20,901 nt of DNA from Gracilariopsis chorda. Taxonomy: Eukaryota > Rhodophyta > Florideophyceae > Gracilariales > Gracilariaceae. The translations under genes were made by a program, and so were the position numbers. Of this stretch, positions 7,790 to 17,335 are shown piece by piece. The stretch is taken from assembly GCA_003194525.1 (NCBI GenBank), contig NBIV01000911.1, positions 1 through 20,901 on the forward strand, read 5' to 3'. The first letter of the stretch is position 1; each line of letters begins with the position of its first letter. The notes beneath the pieces were generated by a model. The model made no database searches and had not been told where the DNA came from. It worked only from the letters and a program-made list of their open reading frames with translations.

Positions 7790-8319
7790 GACGCTGTTAG
7801 TCCGCGCTCGAACGTCTCTCGCGCTTCACCCTTGTAAGGCTCTTCCGTGTAGTTTGCGCTACCAAACTAACCGCCCACATCACACCATGTGCTGCGCATG
7901 TTTACCCAAAGTTTACGTCCATGTCACAAGTTTGTCTTCCGATGTACTCGTTGCCTATTCTAAAATCTAATTCCATTACCCTCACGCACCACGTGCAGCA
8001 CTACTCACTAATCCAAAAAGTTAAAGGTTCACTCTTAATACGGTATCCACAACGTCAACGAAGAGATTTAACTGACATGTTTTGCTCAAAGTTCCTTTGC
8101 AAGCAATTGTCTGCCTTCAGTGGATGGTTGACTTCCTCCCTTTGTGAGGATGAGTTCCAGCCAGAGCTTAAGAAAGATGATTGCAAGTTCTCCAAACTGT
8201 TCAAAGCTTCGATTTCCATGCACTAACTCACCATATAACGCCGTTTAACCCTTTTTGTAATCTAATATATCCTTCTTGTCCACTAAATCCCAGTTCGAGT
8301 GCATTCCTCCATCTACCGT
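7790..8319. other. No assignable gene
   Basis: AT-moderate sequence with short open frames on the plus strand (for example 7921-8226) that match nothing I know. It may be intronic to the ValRS remnant downstream. I looked for ValRS catalytic motifs such as KMSK and found none. Confidence 0.45.
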
Positions 8320-8357
8320 TTCTTTTCTCCCTCTTCCGCTGTTGGGCTGTACCCCAG
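8320..8357 (+). other. Likely 3' splice site preceding the ValRS fragment
   Basis: A long pyrimidine tract (TTTCTTTTCTCCCTCTTCCGC) ends in TGTACCCCAG at 8357. The ValRS-like reading frame begins immediately after it, so the visible ValRS homology probably starts at an exon boundary. Confidence 0.55.
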
Positions 8358-9036
8358 AACTGAACAACACTACGTAATGGATACATGTCTTAGTTTTGTA
8401 CATCCGTTGATGCTACATGTCACAAACGAAATCTGGCATCGCTTCACGCGAGAAGGCAGTGCACAGCAGGCACTAATTATTGCGTAATGTCCATCTGGCG
8501 GAAGCATTGAGCAAGAGGCTACAGAGCGCTTTGAAAGAATGCAATTTCTGTTTCGCTACATACGAAATGCTAGAGCAGAGTATCAAGTGGACCATGGTCG
8601 ACAATTTTATCTCTCAATTCGAACTGACGCCGTTCCAGCGTCGGATGTAGATGCCAAGAAGGGGATGCTACTTCTCTGACCAAAGTTAATTCTGAGAAAC
8701 TGACGATTAAACTCATTGACGGCGTGGGAGGATCCACTACTGAAACAGATTTCGGCGGCAATGCCCTTCATTTTTACATTGGAACAATCTCGGGGGCGTC
8801 ATACCCATGCCTGATTTGATCGATTTTGAAAAGGAATTGAAGAGGATTGAAAAGCAGTCTGTCAATGTAAAAACTCCAACTGCCTAGGAAAGAGGATGAG
8901 TGCCACTGGGTTTGCAGACAATGCACCTCCCACGGTTTTTGCAAAGATTAGGACATCTGCTGATGAGTTGAATTCACAGCTCACAAGCCTGATAAAGAGA
9001 CTGGCAGAAATAGGGGAGTTGACAACCACTGAGTAA
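8358..9036 (+). pseudogene. VARS: Valyl-tRNA synthetase, C-terminal part, decayed
   Basis: ValRS charges tRNA-Val. The fragment covers the end of the anticodon-binding domain and the C-terminal coiled-coil arm. FVHPLMLHVTNEIWHRF matches the conserved hPfMPfvTEElWqr segment. FERMQFLFRYIRNARAE matches the following helix with its RNxRAE motif. MPDLIDFEKELKRIEKQ and MSATGFADNAPPTVFAK match the arm, ending at TAA 9034-9036, where the family normally ends. The lesions are a TAA at 8485-8487 where the family has a Pro-Trp, and three frame changes (near 8664, 8798 and 8887), each carrying recognisable sequence into a new frame. The catalytic Rossmann domain and KMSK loop are not in the window upstream. 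Organellar or cytosolic type cannot be decided. Confidence 0.88.
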
Positions 9037-9059
9037 AGATTCTTCCTTTCTCAACTTGG

Positions 9060-11151
9060 CTACGACGACGCCCTGATACAGTGAACTGTTGATTCCAGTA
9101 CTTGCGAACTACTTACACTCATCTGTTGTGCCCCTCTCTCCGTCTCGTTGACGGATCCATTTTGACCAACACGGGTCATCTTTGTACAACATGGTTTGCT
9201 AATGGGCGCAGTACCTGACGTACCTACCGCCTCTCGTACGGCATGATTCAAGAATCGCTCAGCTGATCCACTCTTGTGCTCTTCGGTCGTAGTCCGGAGC
9301 TCTGTGTAGTATTGATTTTTCGGCTCTGTGCGATGGACAAACAACAAAACACGTGATGTCTCGTCAGTTTCCGCTTGAGGAAAAGCTACTGACAGCAAAT
9401 TTCCATTCCCTTCTCAACAACGGTACGTTGCAGGGGTCCTGGCCAGATCAATGCCAGGTGCACTGAAATCAAACCCGTGAAGATCTAAGTGAACTTACCA
9501 GTACCGCTTCCGCGCGAATGAATAATGAGAGTACAATCTTCGTCATCGCTGTTTGTCTTCGCGCACCTAAAAGCCAAGAATTTTGAAGAGGTATCTGCTG
9601 GTAGGAGAGCTTTGCTACTTGGTTCAGCTGTCTCCCTGCCATACTTCAGATCCCAGACAGACTTCACTACAGCACTGCCGAGTTTATTGGGTAGTCCTTT
9701 TTCCCTGGCCGAGTCGAATATTTCTGATGCCTTAGTTCAAGAGTCAGTCAAGCGGTAATAACCGTTGCTGGAAAAATTAATACCGTACTCCATAAGCAAC
9801 TCTTGTATGCGCTCGCCTATCGCATTCTTCTCTTCGTATATAATGACTATCAGCTGGGCCATCATGGCCGCAGCAAAACAGTCTTTATCACAAACGATGT
9901 TTCTTGTGATATTATAGCCGAATGCTTCTTCATTGGCCAAATTGGGCGTCTTTCTCTCTTCTTCAAGGTCCAAGGTTACCTTGTTGATCTACATGAATCC
10001 CGTGAATGCTTCCCTGAAGACGAAACCTTTCTTTTTGCCCATACAGGCGAGAACATTGAAAGAAGCTGTTCTGGCGACGACAGCACATTGCGTAAGATCA
10101 TCGTGTATGTGGTTGGTCAAGTAATCAGCCAGCAACAGTGCGATTTCATAACCAGTGAATATACACAGCGACCTATGGGCTGAAATTTCGGCAGCCCCTA
10201 GAGACCGGCATCAGGATCATTCGCAACCACAATTGGAGCATTGCATCGTTTTGAAGTTTCAACGTCAAGGTCCAGAGCACCGTTTTCCTCTGGATTGGGA
10301 AACGGTAGCGTTGGGAAGGCTGGGTCTGGTTTATATTGTTCCTCAACCGGTACGAACGTGGAAGTTGAAAGCGTCGAAAGATTTCGGCGATTAACGGGGT
10401 GCCGACGCCGTGTCAAGCGGTTTATACCATGCGTGGAGGACTGACATCAAGCAGAAGCTTATATAAAGCAGAGGTAATCGCCGAAAAGTACTGTTCAGTA
10501 ATTTGGTGATGGGGATCTGGTAGTGGTGGTAGATCATGGTCAGATATGGCGTACTTGTTTTACAAGGGCGTGAGCAGTGTTTGACAGGTTGCTCTACACA
10601 TCAGGTCGAATTTGAATGCCGTCGCTCCAGAAAACTTTGAGCCAGTTGTCCTGTGACGGGTTATGACTGGCTGTAACGCACAAACTCAGCACAGCTTGAA
10701 GGCTTCGTACTGCCAAGGCGATAGATGGCGTGGGAAACGGTCTGGAGAAAAGCTGGTCTTGCGCTCCATGGATCCTAAAAACGTCTGCAATGAGCACCGC
10801 AAACTTTGTGGAATCCGTTTTGGTGTTATGACTGACGACAAAGACGCGCGAAATAGGATTGGAGATCCTTGCCAGCGCCTGCGCCGCAGAAAGGACTAGA
10901 TAATTGAGACGGTCATATCCTGGCCCGACGGCTGCGTGTAAGCCCTCTGTACCGAATCGAAGACGGTGGGTTTGGTCGAGGGCGACAGGCAGACGGGATG
11001 GCTCCGCGGGGGAGCATAGGCAGTGGGAGAGCATTTAGTTCACTTGTTGACGTGTTGTCGGATCCGGATCCATGGCGATTCGGTCGCGGCCCAGTGCGCA
11101 TATTGCGGGAGGGACTAGGGTCGCTCTTGTGCCAGGGTGGCTACAGCGCAT
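9060..11151 (-). pseudogene. PGM2: Phosphoglucomutase-2-type phosphohexomutase, decayed
   Basis: PGM2-family enzymes interconvert hexose or pentose 1- and phosphorylated isomers through a phosphoserine. Family landmarks appear in order on the minus strand: MDPDPTTRQQ (N-terminal), RLRFGTEGLHAAVGPGYDR, FSRPFPTPSIALAVRSL, the active loop TASHNPSQDN, HGVGTPLIAEIF, FVPVEEQYKPDPAFPTLPF, ANDPDAGL, FTGYEIALLLADYL, GFVFREAFTGF, NEEAFGYN and DKDCFAAA, LLPADTSSKF, and GSGT-EPKNQYYTEL across an intron. Lesions include TAA at 11035-11037, TAG at 10594-10596, a stop before HGVG, a frameshift between the HGVG and FVPVEEQ segments, a TAG replacing Trp after TGF (near 9990), and loss of the metal-binding DPDADR (now DPDAGL then stop). 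The likely ATG is 11149-11151. Its 3' end faces the ValRS end, 23 bp apart. Confidence 0.92.
9326..9498 (-). other. Intron in the PGM2 pseudogene (173 nt)
   Basis: On the minus strand, GTAAGTTC follows ...GSGT-G and the acceptor is TTTTGTTGTTTGTCCATCGCACAG. Splicing completes a Glu codon across the junction and rebuilds the family motif GSGTEPKxxYYTEL. This shows that the pseudogene arose from genomic DNA and not from a processed mRNA. Confidence 0.9.
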
Positions 11152-11713
11152 TGCAAGGGAGAGGGCGGTGGCACAGGCGGTTGTGAAGACGGCGGTAAGG
11201 AAGGCGGCGAGCGGGGAGTAGGACTCCGTCTGTGCCTCATCAGGCTGAGGGTGTGGCGAGGAATAGAGACACGGAGGGTCATGGAATTCAGATTTGCCTA
11301 TGAAGCTCTGGGTAGGCAAAGTTGAAGACGGCGATGGTGATGCTGGCGCAGTGGACGGCGTGCTGCTGGTGCGCTGCGCGTCCGATGCATCTTCCGAGAG
11401 GATTCTTTTGTTGAGCGTGACGTGCTGAGATTTTGTGGTGCAACCGCGCCCACCTGTCCACGTGGCGGGAAACGTGGTGCCATCGCAACGGTAGCCTGCA
11501 TCGCACCTCAGGCCACGTCACACGCGCGTTGTATGGAAGAAGATACACAGCTGACGAGCGCGCTAGCACAGCAACCTCGTCCGCGCGACCCGCAACCGCT
11601 TTCTGGAACTGACCTTCACTTCTGTTCTCGTCACTCTACAAGCGCACTCCCTTTTCCTTTTTTCTCCCTCCTGCCCCCCTCTCTCACACTAAACGCAACT
11701 TACCGTCGTCGCC
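11152..11713. other. GC-rich spacer and pyrimidine-rich leader
   Basis: A divergent spacer between the PGM2 pseudogene (-) and the ORF at 11714 (+). The last 80 bases are CT-rich (CCCTTTTCCTTTTTTCTCCC, CTGCCCCCCTCTCTCACAC) and end in GTCGTCGCCATG. This is the third C-rich leader in the window. A CACGTGG sequence lies near 11459. No gene was recognised in between. Confidence 0.4.
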
Positions 11714-12752
11714 ATGTCCGACGCCGTCAATGTCGCTTTCGAGCGTTGCGAACATCTTCGTCAATAATGGGAAAATCTCAAATGTGACATGCTTGCTATA
11801 GACCCTTCAAATCCCAACGCCGCGCAAAGGAGGGACCGCCTTCGCAGCCAAATGGATCAAATCATGAATCAAATGACTTCAGTTCTCAATGAAACAAAAC
11901 GACTCGTTCCTCCAAACCACGCTGAGCCACACGACGAGCCCATTGTTGAAGCGCGTCCGGTTCAGTATTCTGCTCATCACAAACACATCATTCATCTTAC
12001 ATACGATTCTTCTGAAGGTTCAGATGATTCTCACTCTGATTATGTTGATACCGACCCGCCAAAACCACACTCGCCACAACCGCCTCCAAGACCGGTTGCA
12101 CCCCCGCTTCGGACTTAATCCCGCCCACGTCCCCATGACAAATATTGAGCTTTGTTGCTCTCCCGAACATCAAAAGGTGGCCAGTGAAGCCATGCGAGCG
12201 TCTTTGGCAGCCTTTTTTTGCGGATCACAAAGGAATAACGTTACCGCCTCGTGCAACAGCAAATGGGCCTGAAACACGAATATCAACGTTTGAATCGAAA
12301 GCCAGACCGCGCTTCCGCCGATGAACAGCTTGAGATCGCCTCCAATCTTTCATTACTTTCACCCATTCTGGCAGATACTCCGAACATGCCCACACCACGT
12401 ACTCGTACGAAGGAAGATCCGCATCGAAACTCTTTTGATAAGGGGCATGAAGTGTAGAGTCCCGCCCAACAACCGAAGGGAAAGGTCCCAGAGCCTGGTG
12501 CTCTATTGGTTTGTTCTCCCGTCACGGAATATGACAGTACTGGTCCAACCGGTAACTTGGAAGAAATGTTAGCGCATCTGCGATATATCAAACCCACTCA
12601 TGCGAAGAGAAAGAAGGATTAGGTTGTCTTTGAGGCTGGTGTCGCTTCCTCCTTCAAGGCTTTTCGATACATCGTTTTTTATGTCGCAGCCGCTGCTTTC
12701 AGTTTCAGCGCGGCGAACTCTAAGAATGATTCGGAGTCTTCTCACGTTAAGT
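11714..12752 (+). pseudogene. Unrecognised coiled-coil/NLS protein gene, interrupted by stops
   Basis: From ATG 11714 one frame shows protein-like sequence for about 1 kb: CEHLRQ, then TAA (11765-11767), then WENLKCDMLAID and a helical stretch RDRLRSQMDQIMNQMTSVLN. An acidic Ser/Asp tract and a Pro-rich tail follow, to TAA 12116-12118. The next 130 bp are scrambled in this frame; neighbouring frames there read more like protein, suggesting compensating indels. The frame recovers from about 12245 (QQQMGLKHEYQRLNRKPD ...), passes TAG 12455-12457 and TAG 12618-12620 (after a KRKKD basic patch), and ends at TAA 12750-12752. I recognise no family. The most economical reading is a decayed nuclear protein gene. 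Confidence 0.45.
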
Positions 12753-14190
12753 AAAAGGCAAGAAACTGTACAGAGTACGTAGGATCTGTTCTCAGAAACT
12801 CATGTCCGTATTCATGAACAAGGTAAAAACATGGAAAGAACTACCGGACGAGCAGAACAAATGGCCGACGATGCATATGATATGTTAGCCGCTGCTGACG
12901 CGCTAAATCAACGACATAAGGGTGGGTTCTTCTCATAGCTTTGAAGGGTTTTGAAGCTTTTGAGCACTTTGTTGTATTATAAGCCTGGTTTAATAACAGT
13001 TTGTTCTTCCACTCGATCATCACTCTTACTACTAATGTTATGATTTGGGGTTTGTGAACAAATTTACGCACAGAGGGGCAGAAGTTGCAAATCCGATATC
13101 CTCATTGCAGCTCCATGCCACGCTGCATTTTACTGAGAGCGGTAGCTGTCTCTTTCACGATTCGTAAAGGGAAAGAGGGTGATCCCGCATTTCTGTCTTT
13201 CTACTTGGTGCATCCGTAGTATTGGAACCCGATCTTTTCGTAACCTCAAAAGTACTGGGAGTCATTGAACGCACATTGCAAAAACGAACAGCTGCGTATT
13301 GCTGTGGCAGAAGTTATGTTAGACTCCTTAACCTCTCTCACGTTGTTTCTCAATTTGCTTTCCACCGGTCCCATGCTTCTATCATATTTGTGCTAGACTT
13401 CACGTAAGATGTACAACTTGTTCTTGCTGAACATGATGACAGCTACGGAGCAACAATTGTTTACGAAAGGCACCTGATCTCGCTAATGTACCAAAGCTGC
13501 AAAAATTTCCAAACTACATCGCCACTTTACACAAACCGCTGCACTAACTACAAGTTCTAACATAGTATGTTTCTATAGAAATAACAAAAGTACGAGAAGA
13601 ATTGAAGAGATTGATCACGCCCAACAAAAATCTGTGCAGCCGAAGAAGGCATTGAGTCCCGAGGCTGAAAAAGAAAATATACACTGCACGGTATAATTAC
13701 CGATTCGAACCCTCAAGTCGTTCCATAGATGAGTATGGATGAAACTTTTGTTCTGTTCTTGTTCCGGGTATGAAGTTGGTAAGATTAAGTGCAGGAGGGT
13801 TGAGTGGAGCGGAAACTGCGTAAACCTCGTCGTATGCGCATTGAGCAGGTCTGGAGAGTACGAAATTCCTAGTGTGAAGAATCTCATACCAGCTTGAGAT
13901 GTTTGGGACGTTGTCCGACTTAGAACGGCACTTGACTGACGTGATAACGAATTGACAGCTTGCCAGAACCGCAACACGAGAAGGGTTTGAACAGAGGTCC
14001 AGCTGGAGCCCGCCTTCCATGACAGGACGCCAAACCAAGGCGAAATCCATTGGAAAGTTGTATGAGCAACAGGCGAAATAGCATGCGGGATAGAAGATGT
14101 ATTTGGAATCGCGAATGCTTAGGACCCATACGGGATAGAAGCAGCAAAATTTGATTCACAATTCTACGAACTTCATGACATATGACTCTG
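12753..14190. other. No assignable gene; one helical patch
   Basis: A plus-strand stretch at about 12784-12925 reads DLFSETHVRIHEQGK and RAEQMADDAYDMLAAADALN, strongly helical and heptad-like, perhaps a SNARE-like or other coiled-coil fragment. Around 13404-13490 a frame reads VQLVLAEHDDSYGATIVYER. Neither extends or matches a family I can name. Minus-strand frames at 13615-14050 are unremarkable. Confidence 0.4.
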
Positions 14191-14739
14191 TTACTTTTGA
14201 GAGGATACATGTAATGAAGAGGTGGATGAATGAGTAGAAGAAAAGGGCAGTAGAGCAGCTGCTGCCTCGCGTCCAAGACGTGCGTCAAGCGCTTGTTTCG
14301 GCTCCGCACGCTTTACCTTGACGTGTTTATGCATGATTTCGTGGTCTACATCCACCACTTTGTGGAATGTTAGTTCGGATGTAACGTGATAAGCCAAAGC
14401 CCCTCGAGTTATCAGTCTGATGGCCGTACATGACCTGACATTCTGCGATATCACCGAAGCGAATAAAGTGGGCATGCAGATCGAAACGTCTGCTTCGCGA
14501 CATGTGGTGGGTAAACTACCGATGAAGAATTTCTTTGTGGCACGCCAGGCATTGCTACATGACGGAGGCACCCATTCCGAACGTGGCACAACTATCTTTG
14601 CCTCGAACACTCGGCCGTATAAGTCGGGAAATTCTGCGGCGACTCGCCCGGCAACAAGCTCATTGGCCGCGGTGGCCGTACCGAATTGACGAAATCTTTG
14701 GAATGGGATGGTCACGCGACAGCTGGTCGCGCACTTCAA
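14191..14739 (-). pseudogene. Open minus-strand stretch, possible distal remnant of the MTR4-like gene
   Basis: The frame is open for about 180 codons but has no in-frame ATG at its 5' end. LKC ... RFRQFG ... NELVAGRVAAEF loosely follows the LKCRKRVLRRLGF ... KGRVACEI segment of Mtr4 helicases. It lies downstream of the helicase core in the right orientation. The spacing is much shorter than in an intact Mtr4, so a deletion would be needed. The rest resembles nothing I know. Confidence 0.3.
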
Positions 14740-14836
14740 ACAGGAACAATCTCTATTGCTGGATATAAAGCGCTGTACATAATCATTAGTTCAGCGAAAA
14801 AAGGTGCACGTAAATTCATTTTCTCGAAACAATATA

Positions 14837-16200
14837 TTACAGGCAGCGACGCATGTTTGCATGTATTACACGTTTGGGTCCCGTCACAATGTATGGGACA
14901 CGATCCATTGTCCTCAATATGATAGCTTTGCTGCCCGGCTTGCACCTGACCTGTACACTACAGTACCACTTTAGCAATGGTCTCTTCTTCCAACTTGGAG
15001 AATGCAGTGCTGATTCCTCTTTATCAATACCTCGACGATCGGCCCGGCCACTCATTTGCATCTATTCGCCTCCGGCAGGCTTTCTGAACTGTAACCCGTC
15101 AAGCGGCCTGATACTGGTAAACAGCACTGTTTTGGCTGGCACGTTTAGTCCCATCTCAAAAGTCTCTGTCGCGAAAAGACATTTCAATAGCCCTTACTGA
15201 AATAGATTTCAAGAACTCATTTACAACGGGAAGGGGTCCTGAATGATGGATGTCAATTTCGAGATCCAGCAGTTGGAAAATGGGTGTTGTCTGGAGCAAA
15301 TCCTGATCCTCGTCGTTCAGAGATGCTACCGCATTTTGAGATACTCGCGCTATGTTCGTTCGATATTCAAATGGCCAATCTATTCCGAGTATTCACGTGC
15401 GTTTGGAATCGTAGCGCTCAGGAGTACAAATCTGACAGTTTGCGGAACAAGGATGATTGATTCCTCCCACATGACCCCTCTTTCTTTTGTCCCGCATATA
15501 GTGAACTGCATCAAAAATAACTCAAGAGACCTCACGTACAACTTAAATTCCTCTGTAGAGCATGCTTCTGAGAGTTTTGGTAGTCATTACACGACAAGAG
15601 GTATTCTTGTTATCGTTGCATCCCGGTCATCAGTCTAACATCACTAAATTCTGCTTCAAGTTCTCGATATTTCTGATTGCTGAGGGCTTTGATTGGCGAC
15701 GTATACCTTGCCCTTTAGTTGTCTCTTCGTGCCATCGTATTCCGTTATCGCTGTCTTCAATGCGTTCGTGTGTGCTGCAACCAGAACGCTCTCGTTCCGC
15801 TCTACCCCTTTTTAACAATTTCCCGCTCAAATGAATTCAATGAAAGGGAATACTGCTTCGCCGGTTTCTCTGGCATCTTAAGCTCAGAAATGTTGTATTC
15901 TTTTTTGCAGTCTCCGCGAAGGAAAATGTCATGCTTACATGATGTTTTTTAGCATTGGTGGAGATTGCACAAGCTTGTCGGGCAGAACAGACGATCCTGT
16001 TGTTCCCGTCGATTCCACACGAAATGTTATACAACGTGGCATTGAACTAGTAGAGGGAAGTTTTGAAGACACCAATGCTGGCTCTTGTTCTTCACATGTG
16101 TGACATCATTGCTCGAGTCCTTATCTGCAAGCCTTGGTTTCTTCGAAACAACATGGGGATTGGCCCCGTTTAAACCTGTGCTATCTCTCTTATTTGACAT
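14837..16200 (-). pseudogene. MTR4: MTR4/SKI2-like DExH RNA helicase, decayed and internally deleted
   Basis: Mtr4 unwinds RNA for the nuclear exosome. From ATG 16198-16200 the start has a KKPRL basic patch. The core follows in order: MPEKPAKQYSLSLNSFERE; ERNESVLVAAHTNALKT (motif I, normally AHTSAGKT); [40 protein letters not shown] (motif II, normally FDEIHYM); [27 protein letters not shown] (motif III); then a jump to NDEDQDLLQ and [30 protein letters not shown]; and MQMSGRADRRG (motif VI). Lesions: the Walker A Gly before Lys is Leu, the DExH Glu is Ala, several in-frame stops (Trp to TAG near 15388, Glu to TAA near 15190, Tyr to TAG just before motif VI), frameshifts, and about 120 residues missing between motif III and HHSG. 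Sequence after RRGIDKEE is not recognisable. Confidence 0.92.
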
Positions 16201-16707
16201 AATTGGGGCGAAAGATGTGTTCTTAGGTTATCAATGGATGCGATTGGACCACGCAAAGTAGTTCTCTTCCCAGATTCTCATCTTTGCTTCCCTATCGGCT
16301 GGCACCCGCTATATGCTCTCACGGTAGTATAAATTGAGGAGTAGGATTCGGCGGTGACCACGAGCGTGAGGTGGTTGGACCTCAAGCTATGTCGTAAAGT
16401 TAAGTTTGTTGAGCTTGTGCTCGTGCACTCTCTCCTCTACAACTACTTGCAGTATTGAGGAACTCTTACGCTGTACGGAAAGGGCCCCTACAGGGATGCT
16501 AGGGACATAACAATAACCTCCAGCTTCGCAAGAAAGTGCTCACAAAAAGCAACGAGGAAGTGCCGCAACAATTGCAGGTTCAAACTTTTGGAACTTAGCA
16601 AGATCTGAACGTCTGTTCACATCAACCGCGGATCAACCCTGCGGCTGTAGCCCCACTGTCATATCTCCAGTGCTATTGCACTGCACAACAGTTGCAATGA
16701 TTCAATT

Positions 16708-16729
16708 AAAAAAAAAAAGACAAAAAAAA
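16708..16729 (+). repeat. A-rich tract (A11 G A C A8)
   Basis: An adenine run broken by GAC. It could be a simple repeat or the 3' tail of an old retroposed sequence. No recognisable transcript precedes it and no flanking direct repeat was found. Confidence 0.7.
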
Positions 16730-16745
16730 CCTACGAGACAGGGGT

Positions 16746-16757
16746 GTAGAATTCTAC
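16746..16757. repeat. 12-bp perfect palindrome GTAGAATTCTAC
   Basis: Self-complementary with no loop, 35 bp upstream of a second, GC-only palindrome. Confidence 0.7.
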
Positions 16758-16791
16758 GCATCTACCCGTGAATTGCTAGCTCCTTCTCATG

Positions 16792-16807
16792 ACGCCGCCG
16801 GCGGCGT
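16792..16807. repeat. 16-bp perfect palindrome ACGCCGCCGGCGGCGT
   Basis: A perfect self-complementary CG-rich sequence in an otherwise moderate-GC spacer. It could be a protein-binding or cruciform site; function unknown. Confidence 0.75.
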
Positions 16808-17335
16808 TTCTCAACTACGTGTAGGGACCGATTTGTCGAGGCGACCACAGCATGATGCTCTAGTCGCCTGGAAAGTTTCGAAACGAAACGACCACTGAAG
16901 TGCTCTCGTTGCTCTCATGGAAACATCGATATCAATGGTACCTTACATTTTTCACGATACTCATGCGATTTATTAAAAGGTTTCGGCCGTTATGCACCAA
17001 AGGGATAGATTTCTTCTCGAATGGGGCAGCAGAGATAAAGGTGTCACTCAGTGCGGAAGCTAGACGTCTATGCAAACATGATTATGATGATGATGGACTG
17101 CTCCTATCGTCGTCACAGTTTTAGATTTCTGCTTTGTTTGGGGTCTCGGGTCACTGCTATCATCTAGATTATCGTATTCTCCAGGTGGTCCTGCAAGCAG
17201 GTAGAGAAATGCGCGTGCCTCCGCGATCGCTTTCCATCTGAGCCGCTCACCGAAGCGCTATTTTCATTAAATCCCTCCCGTGATTAAATCCTACGCCTGT
17301 GTCGGTTGTACTCCATCTTCTGCGTGCGCAAGTCC

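Larger units (their letters stand above)
16201..17335. other. Intergenic; no assignable gene
   Basis: The spacer upstream of the MTR4-like gene (-) and of NDUFA13 copy B (+) would be a shared divergent promoter region if either were expressed. It holds A-rich tracts near 16708-16730 and two perfect palindromes. No RNA gene or protein family was recognised; a 74-codon open stretch at 16900-17124 lacks an ATG and looks random. Confidence 0.5.

Noticed and set aside
969..12620. Reassigned stop codons (TAA/TAG read as amino acids)
   Set aside because: All three stop triplets interrupt ORFs, they replace different residues (Trp, Glu, Tyr, Lys or others), and frameshifts accompany them in most genes. 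Normal ends such as ValRS TAA 9034-9036 coincide with family C-termini.
13690..13720. Possible tRNA T-arm (GGTTCGAATC on the minus strand)
   Set aside because: The flanking bases do not form a T-stem, and no acceptor, D or anticodon arm is present at the right spacing.
14420..15200. Plus-strand ORFs at 14420-14689, 14853-15200 and 15243-15638
   Set aside because: Those at 14853-15200 and 15243-15638 lie opposite clear MTR4 helicase motifs on the minus strand. The one at 14420-14689 has no recognisable features.
16560..16730. Retroposed transcript ending in the A-rich tract
   Set aside because: No recognisable coding or RNA sequence precedes the tract, it is interrupted by GAC, and no flanking target duplication could be found.
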